Origin: Candidatus Krumholzibacteriota bacterium
GTDB lineage: Bacteria; Krumholzibacteriota; Krumholzibacteriia; Krumholzibacteriales; Krumholzibacteriaceae
Length of the DNA: 10,864 nucleotides
Assembly (NCBI GenBank): GCA_030613345.1
Contig: JAUWMD010000068.1
Coordinates: forward strand, 1 to 10,864
Direction of reading: 5' to 3'
Of the stretch, positions 6,088 through 10,864 are shown piece by piece. Numbering within the stretch: the first letter of the stretch is position 1; each line of letters begins with the position of its first letter. Both the position numbers and the translations under genes were made by a program. Below the pieces are notes generated by a model, which saw only the letters and a list, made by a program, of their open reading frames with translations, was not told the origin of the DNA and did not search any database.

Positions 6088-6154
6088 GGGGAGAGTGAAG
6101 AAAGCGATTGTCGAACAGGGGCGGCAAGAGGTCTTCACTCTCCCCGACTTTTTT
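6088..6154 (+). terminator. Strong intrinsic terminator after the lipoprotein gene
   Basis: GGGGAGAGTGAAGA (6088-6101) is perfectly complementary to TCTTCACTCTCCCC (6132-6145). This gives a 14-bp stem with a 30-nt loop, followed by GAC and six T (6149-6154). It separates the lipoprotein transcript from the large secreted-protein gene. Confidence 0.85.
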
Positions 6155-6171
6155 CTGAGCCAGCATTTGGC

Positions 6172-6200
6172 TTGATGAGTCCCGGACATAAACTTATTAT
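6172..6200 (+). promoter_or_regulatory. Sigma-70-type promoter of the M6-like gene
   Basis: TTGATG (6172-6177) and TATTAT (6195-6200, 5 of 6 to TATAAT) are 17 bp apart. Transcription would begin at about 6205-6209, at or within a few bases of ATG 6210. This agrees with the absence of a Shine-Dalgarno and suggests a leaderless or nearly leaderless mRNA. Confidence 0.5.
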
Positions 6201-6209
6201 TTATCTGAT

Positions 6210-9200
6210 ATGCGTTTACCGGTATTGCTCATAAGGATTTCCGCCGCCGCTCTCGTGGCGGCAGCTTTTTCCGGCGCCTTCGCCGCGGAGCCGAACAAGG
6301 CCCGTCTGCCCGGGATGCCGAAAGGGCATCCAACCGGTGTCTACCAGCAGCAGGCGCTGTCCGGCCTGCTCGCCGGAAGCTTCGATGCGCCCGATACCCT
6401 CAGGCTCCTCGTGATAAGGGTATCGTATGCCGACATGGATTTCACATCCCCCCCCCACGACTCTCTATATTTCGCCAGCGAGCTGAGGCATTCCTGGGAG
6501 TATTTCAGGGGAGCCTCCCTGGGGGCGTTCGGCCTCGGATGGGAGATCGCGGCAGGTGTCACGATGCTCAGTTTCGAAGCGGCATATTACGGCGATGATG
6601 ATCTCTGGGAGGAGAGGGTATCGGAGATGCTCATGGAGGCGGTGGCGAAGAACGACGATGAGATCGATTTCTCACAATATGACGCTTTCGCGCTGTTACA
6701 TCCCGGTGCCGGGCAGGAGACAGACTTTGCCGGCAATTCGTCGTGGCAGTTATGGTCCGGCTTCATCGATCCAGCCGAGATGGAGGCTGTGCTTGCCGAT
6801 ACGCTTGGGACACCGGGAGTGCCCACGAATGACCTTGTCGAGGGAGATACGTTTTTTGTCGACAACGTGATGGTCCTGCCCGAGACCGCCTCTCAGGACG
6901 GCAGCGTATACGGGTCCCTCGGGATCTACGCCTACCAGGTCGGGATGAGGCTCGGGATGATCCCGATGTATGACACGACGCCTTCCGGCTTCCCCGATTC
7001 ACAGGGGATAGGGGCGTTCGGCCTGATGGGATACGGTCTCTACAACATCTTCGGTTTCATACCGGCCTTTCCCTGCGCCTTCCACAGGTATCTGATGGGA
7101 TGGACGGCGCCTGTCGAGATCGAAGCTGACGGGCAGGTGAACATCAGAGACATCAACACATCCGCGCCGGCGGATACATCGCTTGTGAAGATCGAGATAA
7201 GTCCAACCGAATATTTTCTCGTTTGCAACAGGGTGCACGACGAGAACATGAACGGAAGGTTCGATTTCGGTGATGTGGACGACGACTTCTACCCCGAGAA
7301 TGAGGATACCCTGCTCGGAGCGGAGTTCGACTTCTTCCTCACAATGGATACCAACCCGTTCCATTACGAGGATATCGAGGGTGAGCAGATCAGGATCACC
7401 GATACCGGCAGCGGCATCATGATCTGGCATATAGACGAGACGATAATAAGGAACCGCTTGAGCATCGGCCGTTATCCCAATGACGATCCCGGCGTCAGCG
7501 GTGTTGACCTCGAGGAGGCAGATGGCGTACAGGACCTCGACCGGCCGGGCGGAAAGCATGCTCTTGGCAGCTGGGGAGATTCGTACCGCGGCGGCTGGTA
7601 CTCGCAGTTCGGACCTGAAACGATTCCTGCGAGCTTTGCCAACACCGGGACCCCGACAGGTCTGACCATATCGATCGATTCAGTCCCGGGACCTGTAATG
7701 GGCGTCTCGATCACATTCGGCGAGGAGCTTCCCCGCGTGACCGGCAAGATCGACGGGACGGTGATGAACATGCCCCCGGTCGTCGCACAGCTCGACGGAG
7801 ACGCGGAAGAGGAGCTGATACAGGCTGCCGACACGGGCATGATATACATAGCTTGGGATGCCGGCGAGGAAGCATGGGACGGCACGTTCGATCTGATAGT
7901 AGATATACCGGGAGCGGCCTGGTCGGGAACGCCGATAGCGGCGGACCTCGACGGCACGCCACCCCTGGAGATACTGGCCGGTTCGCGTGACGGGAGGATC
8001 CATGCGTACCGGACGGACGGTACGTCGTATCCGATCGACACCGGTCCGTCACCGGGCTCACTCGATGTCAGGGGAGAGATCGTGAGCATGCCGATGGGCT
8101 TGGAGGCGGACGGAGACGCCGGCCTCGAGGTCGCGTTTCTCGTCTCGGACGGCGATACGACATGGCTCTACCTGGTCGGGCACTCGCATGCGGATGAGCT
8201 GGGGGGTTTCATCACAGGCGAGGACGTGTTCGGCATGGTCATCTCACCGGGCAGGGTAATTACACACCCGGTCCTCTACGTGGACGAAGGCAGCCCGGAT
8301 ACCGGCGGATTCTGTACGGTTGTTGCCGGACCGGAAGGTTCGCTGAGATTCATCCATATTGAGATATCGCACGATGACCCCGGCATCAGCATCAACTCCT
8401 GGAGCATGAGCGGGAGTTACGAGTCTGAGGACCTGCTGCTCCCCGCATCAGGAGACATAGACGGCAATGGTACTGACGACATGGTTCTCGCGATTCCAGG
8501 CGGCGACCTCGTCTATATAGATATCGCGAGGGGCACCGAGGCCTCTTCGCTGACGTTTACCCGCCCGTCGTCTCCGTCTCTTGCCGACATCGACGGAGAC
8601 GGGATACTCGAGACGATCATACGCGATCGAGAAGGACTGTTCCTGCTGACGGGATTTGGAGCGCCGGTAACTGGATGGCCGGTACGGCTGGAGGAACGTA
8701 TTGTGATACTTGAGCCCGATACGACACCGGCCCAGCCCGCAGCCGCGGATGTCGATGGGGACGGGAAGCTCGAGGTGGTCTTCAATGTCGCCGGCGAGCT
8801 GAGGGCTCATCGATACGACGCCCTGCTCGAGGAAGGCTGGCCGCTGCGCGGCGAGGGTGATCATTCGATCACGCCCGCACTTTCCCTGGGTGCCGGCTCG
8901 AAGATGTTCATATTCACCGCCGGGGGCTCGGGCGGTGTATCCGGCCCCGACCAGGCGGGAATGAACTTCTTCCCGGGAGTCTCGACCGTGACGAGGATCG
9001 ATCCGGGGAGTCCGTGGAACGATGCCGGAGCATGGCCCGTATACCGCATGGACGCGCGCGGCACATGCAGGCAGGTAAAGACCGAGGACGACATCGCCGA
9101 CGGGCCACTCGTCGACGGGAGCTCGATGAAATGCTATCCGAATCCCGCGACTGGAAATTCCTTCAACCTCCGGCTGAACGTGTCGGGGAGGGCTGATGTG

Positions 9201-9398
9201 ACGATCAGGCTCTTCAACCTCGAGGGGACGGAGGTCTATTCCTCTACTACGAAGCACGAGTGGACCGGCAGCGGCGTACCGTTCGAGACATCCGTGCCTA
9301 CCGGAGGGCTCGCCAGCGGGATCTATCTCTGCCACGTGCGCGTACAGGGCGGTGGCGATAACTGGAGTGGCTCGAAGAAGGTCGCGATACTGAAATAG
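6210..9398 (+). CDS. Secreted M6-like pseudoprotease with FG-GAP-like repeats and T9SS type A sorting tail (1062 aa)
   Basis: Residues 1-26 are a Sec signal peptide ending FAAEP. Residues about 60-505 resemble peptidase family M6 (immune inhibitor A): the GAFGLMGYG stretch (268-276) and GIMIWHIDE (402-410) followed by GVDLEEADGVQDLD (431-444) are family hallmarks. The zinc motif, normally like HEFGHALGLPDLYD, reads YQVGMRLGMIPMYD (242-255), so both His ligands, the catalytic Glu and the third ligand position are all replaced; proteolysis is not expected. Six Asp-rich FG-GAP/VCBS-like units (for example DIDGNGTDDM at 749, DIDGDGILET at 793, DVDGDGKLEV at 848), about 520-875, suggest a calcium-binding beta-propeller. 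Residues 971-1062 (KCYPNP, VTIRLFNLEG, LASGIYLCHV, KKVAILK) are a type A sorting tail for T9SS export and surface attachment. There is no Shine-Dalgarno. A nine-C run lies at codons 80-82. Likely role: surface adhesin or binding protein. Confidence 0.85.
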   Translation: MRLPVLLIRISAAALVAAAFSGAFAAEPNKARLPGMPKGHPTGVYQQQALSGLLAGSFDAPDTLRLLVIRVSYADMDFTSPPHDSLYFASELRHSWEYFRGASLGAFGLGWEIAAGVTMLSFEAAYYGDDDLWEERVSEMLMEAVAKNDDEIDFSQYDAFALLHPGAGQETDFAGNSSWQLWSGFIDPAEMEAVLADTLGTPGVPTNDLVEGDTFFVDNVMVLPETASQDGSVYGSLGIYAYQVGMRLGMIPMYDTTPSGFPDSQGIGAFGLMGYGLYNIFGFIPAFPCAFHRYLMGWTAPVEIEADGQVNIRDINTSAPADTSLVKIEISPTEYFLVCNRVHDENMNGRFDFGDVDDDFYPENEDTLLGAEFDFFLTMDTNPFHYEDIEGEQIRITDTGSGIMIWHIDETIIRNRLSIGRYPNDDPGVSGVDLEEADGVQDLDRPGGKHALGSWGDSYRGGWYSQFGPETIPASFANTGTPTGLTISIDSVPGPVMGVSITFGEELPRVTGKIDGTVMNMPPVVAQLDGDAEEELIQAADTGMIYIAWDAGEEAWDGTFDLIVDIPGAAWSGTPIAADLDGTPPLEILAGSRDGRIHAYRTDGTSYPIDTGPSPGSLDVRGEIVSMPMGLEADGDAGLEVAFLVSDGDTTWLYLVGHSHADELGGFITGEDVFGMVISPGRVITHPVLYVDEGSPDTGGFCTVVAGPEGSLRFIHIEISHDDPGISINSWSMSGSYESEDLLLPASGDIDGNGTDDMVLAIPGGDLVYIDIARGTEASSLTFTRPSSPSLADIDGDGILETIIRDREGLFLLTGFGAPVTGWPVRLEERIVILEPDTTPAQPAAADVDGDGKLEVVFNVAGELRAHRYDALLEEGWPLRGEGDHSITPALSLGAGSKMFIFTAGGSGGVSGPDQAGMNFFPGVSTVTRIDPGSPWNDAGAWPVYRMDARGTCRQVKTEDDIADGPLVDGSSMKCYPNPATGNSFNLRLNVSGRADVTIRLFNLEGTEVYSSTTKHEWTGSGVPFETSVPTGGLASGIYLCHVRVQGGGDNWSGSKKVAILK
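6448..6456 (+). repeat. C9 homopolymer inside the M6-like gene
   Basis: Nine consecutive C encode the Ser-Pro-Pro at residues 80-82. A slip of one base would shift the frame and truncate the protein after about 80 residues. It could be a contingency tract or an assembly weak point. Confidence 0.8.
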
Positions 9399-9411
9399 GA
9401 ATATATGTAAG

Positions 9412-9447
9412 GCCCGGGAGCCTGCGGGTGTTGATGTTGACCCGGGC
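9412..9447. other. GCCCGGG/CCCGGGC inverted repeat between the M6-like and PorV-family genes
   Basis: Perfect 7-bp arms (9412-9418 and 9441-9447) with a 22-bp loop. No T-run follows, so it is at best a weak terminator. It overlaps the -35 element of the next promoter and could be an operator instead. Confidence 0.4.
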
Positions 9448-9460
9448 GGCGTTGTATACT
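9431..9460 (+). promoter_or_regulatory. Sigma-70-type promoter candidate for the PorV-family gene
   Basis: TTGATG (9431-9436) and TATACT (9455-9460, 5 of 6) with an 18-bp spacer. The same TTGATG hexamer occurs in the promoter at 6172. The predicted start is near 9467, leaving a leader of about 28 nt to ATG 9495. The preceding gene ends only 32 bp upstream, so read-through transcription is also possible. Confidence 0.45.
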
Positions 9461-9494
9461 AAACTATATGGAGATGACAATGAATGGAGGAAAG

Positions 9495-10415
9495 ATGTCC
9501 CGCTGCACCATTCCGCTGGCTGCGACGCTGCTGATCGTCACGACCGCCTTTGCCTCGGCAGGCGAGCCGGGCTCATCAGGCTTCACGTTTCTCAGGCTGG
9601 GAAACGGAGCGAGGGCCGGCGGTATGGGCGAGGCCTTCACCGCCGTAGCGGATGATGCGACCAGCATCTACTGGAACCCCGCAGGAATGGCGGCGGTCGA
9701 GGAAGTCGAGCTCAATCTCACGCACAACGAGTGGCTGATGGGCATCAGGTTCGAGCAGGCCACCGTGGTGAACGAGATGTGGGGGGGGGCGGCGGGGCTC
9801 AGCTTCACCGGCCTGTACTACGGCAGCCTCGACAGGTACGGCGAGGACCCGTCGCGCAGGCCGGACGGGACCTTCTCGCCTTCCGACCTGGCGCTGTCTC
9901 TCGGCTACGCCAGGGACATCATCCCCAATGTCGCGATCGGAGCGGCGTTCAAGATAATCTATTCGAAGATCGATTTCGAGTCGGCTACCGGGTACGCGTT
10001 CGATCTGGGAGTAACCCACAAGACGAAGATCGAGGGCCTTACCCTGGCGGCATCGATGCTGAACCTCGGTCCCCAGACGAGTTTCGTCGAGGAGAAGTTC
10101 TACCCTCCCTTCCAGCTCAGGGTAGGAGGTGCCTACGAGATAAGAAGAGAGGCCCTTCGCGGCGGGCTCATCCTCGCCGCTGACGCCGTCTTCCCGAACG
10201 ACAACGACACCAAGGTTCACTTCGGTCTCGAGTATGCGTATCAGAAGCTGCTGATGCTGAGGTTCGGCTACAAGAGCGGATATGACGTCCAGGGCGCCAC
10301 CATGGGTGCCGGCATCGTGTGGAATAGCCTGAGGTTCGATTATGCCTACATGCCGATCGACTACGACCTGGGCGATGCTCACAGGTTCTCGCTTACCGTA
10401 ACACCTTCGCTCTGA
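9495..10415 (+). CDS. PorV/PorQ-family outer-membrane beta-barrel protein (306 aa)
   Basis: Several in-frame ATGs exist (9468, 9474, 9480, 9495). I choose 9495 because GGAGG at 9486-9490 lies just before it and it gives a clean signal peptide (MSRCTIPLAATLLIVTTAFA, then SAGEPG). The mature N-terminus carries the family signature: FLRLGNGARAGGMGEAFTAV (32-51), then ADDATSIYWNPAGMA (52-66). The rest is a series of amphipathic beta strands ending HRFSLTVTPSL, as expected for a barrel inserted by the Bam machinery. Length fits the family (about 300-350). PorV (LptO) moves T9SS cargo from the translocon to the attachment complex at the outer membrane; PorQ and uncharacterised paralogues share the fold. 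Placement right after a gene with a T9SS sorting tail supports a secretion role, but paralogue identity cannot be fixed by eye. It contains a nine-G run (9781-9789) and its 3' end overlaps a convergent gene by 37 bp. Confidence 0.85.
   Translation: MSRCTIPLAATLLIVTTAFASAGEPGSSGFTFLRLGNGARAGGMGEAFTAVADDATSIYWNPAGMAAVEEVELNLTHNEWLMGIRFEQATVVNEMWGGAAGLSFTGLYYGSLDRYGEDPSRRPDGTFSPSDLALSLGYARDIIPNVAIGAAFKIIYSKIDFESATGYAFDLGVTHKTKIEGLTLAASMLNLGPQTSFVEEKFYPPFQLRVGGAYEIRREALRGGLILAADAVFPNDNDTKVHFGLEYAYQKLLMLRFGYKSGYDVQGATMGAGIVWNSLRFDYAYMPIDYDLGDAHRFSLTVTPSL
9781..9789 (+). repeat. G9 homopolymer inside the PorV-family gene
   Basis: Nine consecutive G span the codons for Trp96-Gly97-Gly98-Ala99. A one-base slip would shift the frame about a third of the way into the barrel and abolish it. 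Confidence 0.8.
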
Positions 10416-10864
10416 TAATATTCCAGGGTGAACCGGCCACCTTCAAGGCGGGCGTAGGAGAAATGCGTCTCCCAGTCGCCGAGGATTATAAACGTCTTTC
10501 CAGCGAAGTCCCGGAGGCGAGGTAGATGAACGTGACCCATAACGAAGGCGTCATTGCCGTCGTTGAAGAAATTCTCCCGGGCCATGCCGGTCAGCCTGTC
10601 GGCGCATGCCTTGGTCTTGCCGTGGGTAAGCCCCGTGCTCATCCTCGAGAAGGAAGCGGCGAAGGCGTAGAGCAGGTCGGGATGGAAGAGCTTAGAGAAG
10701 GCCACAACTGGACGGCTCTGTATCAGAGCCTTCAGCGCCTTGTACCCGTAATCGCCGGGCAGAAGGGTGTCGCCGTGGGTTATCATCACCCTGCGTCCCT
10801 GGATATCATGGATCGCCGCTGCGGGAAGAATCTTGACCCCGAGCGTTTCGGGGAGGAAGGAGCC
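10379..10864 (-). CDS. LpxH-like UDP-2,3-diacylglucosamine diphosphatase / metallophosphoesterase (partial, N-terminus beyond window)
   Basis: On the minus strand the frame is open from the right edge to TGA at 10381-10379, giving 161 C-terminal residues. An internal GTG at 10789 is not the start, because conserved sequence continues upstream. ITHGD (28-32) and GHVHLPR (110-116) are metal-binding motifs of calcineurin-like phosphoesterases, and ILGDWETHFSY (127-137) matches the end of the LpxH family, whose members have HGDTLCTDD-type and GHTHRP motifs. LpxH hydrolyses UDP-2,3-diacylglucosamine to lipid X and UMP at the inner membrane during lipid A synthesis. The DxH and GNH motifs would lie in the missing part. 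The family is clear; LpxH versus a related phosphoesterase is likely but open. The gene is convergent with the PorV-family gene and overlaps its last 37 bp. Confidence 0.75.
   Translation of the reverse strand, partial: GSFLPETLGVKILPAAAIHDIQGRRVMITHGDTLLPGDYGYKALKALIQSRPVVAFSKLFHPDLLYAFAASFSRMSTGLTHGKTKACADRLTGMARENFFNDGNDAFVMGHVHLPRLRDFAGKTFIILGDWETHFSYARLEGGRFTLEYYQSEGVTVSENL

Overview
The window looks like a chromosomal piece of a high-GC, Gram-negative bacterium that has a type IX secretion system (T9SS) but need not be Bacteroidota. It carries a cargo protein with a T9SS sorting tail, a PorV/PorQ-family outer-membrane protein, an FN3 lipoprotein, a lipid A biosynthesis-type phosphoesterase and two sigma-54 activators. 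This mix fits deep FCB-group lineages such as Krumholzibacteriota, Eisenbacteria, Latescibacterota or Zixibacteria. The lineage is inferred from gene content only.

Layout. Positions 2-298 hold the 3' end of an NtrC/NtrX-type sigma-54 activator. A sigma-70-like promoter (406-434) precedes a small secreted protein of unknown function (503-859). This is followed at 58 bp by a 1016-residue sigma-54 activator with TPR, GAF-like, AAA+ and Fis-type HTH parts (918-3968). A gene-poor kilobase (3969-5031) follows. It contains palindromes and dyads, a probable -24/-12 promoter (4329-4344), a strongly folded segment ending in a T-run (4388-4497), a TTGACT/TATAAT promoter (4530-4560), a perfect 56-bp direct repeat (4626-4756), a cluster of TTAACA/TGTTAA half-sites and a near-perfect -24/-12 promoter (5000-5015). 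That promoter lies directly in front of, and overlaps the longest ORF of, an FN3 lipoprotein gene (5032-6042), which ends at a strong intrinsic terminator (6088-6154).

Downstream, 6210-9398 encodes a 1062-residue secreted protein: an M6/immune-inhibitor-A-like region whose zinc site has been replaced, six FG-GAP/VCBS-like repeats and a T9SS type A sorting tail. Next comes a PorV/PorQ-family barrel (9495-10415). A truncated LpxH-like phosphoesterase on the minus strand (10379-10864) overlaps the barrel gene tail to tail by 37 bp.

How the parts may fit. The most interesting signal is a possible sigma-54 module. A TPR-type sigma-54 activator lies next to two -24/-12 promoters, one apparently driving a stand-alone structured RNA of about 140 nt and the other a surface lipoprotein, with dyads at enhancer-like distances upstream. 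The second half is a T9SS-linked surface module in which the cargo protein has lost its protease active site. Both of its genes carry nine-base C or G tracts that could permit phase variation. All of this comes from reading the sequence; no searches or folding calculations were run.
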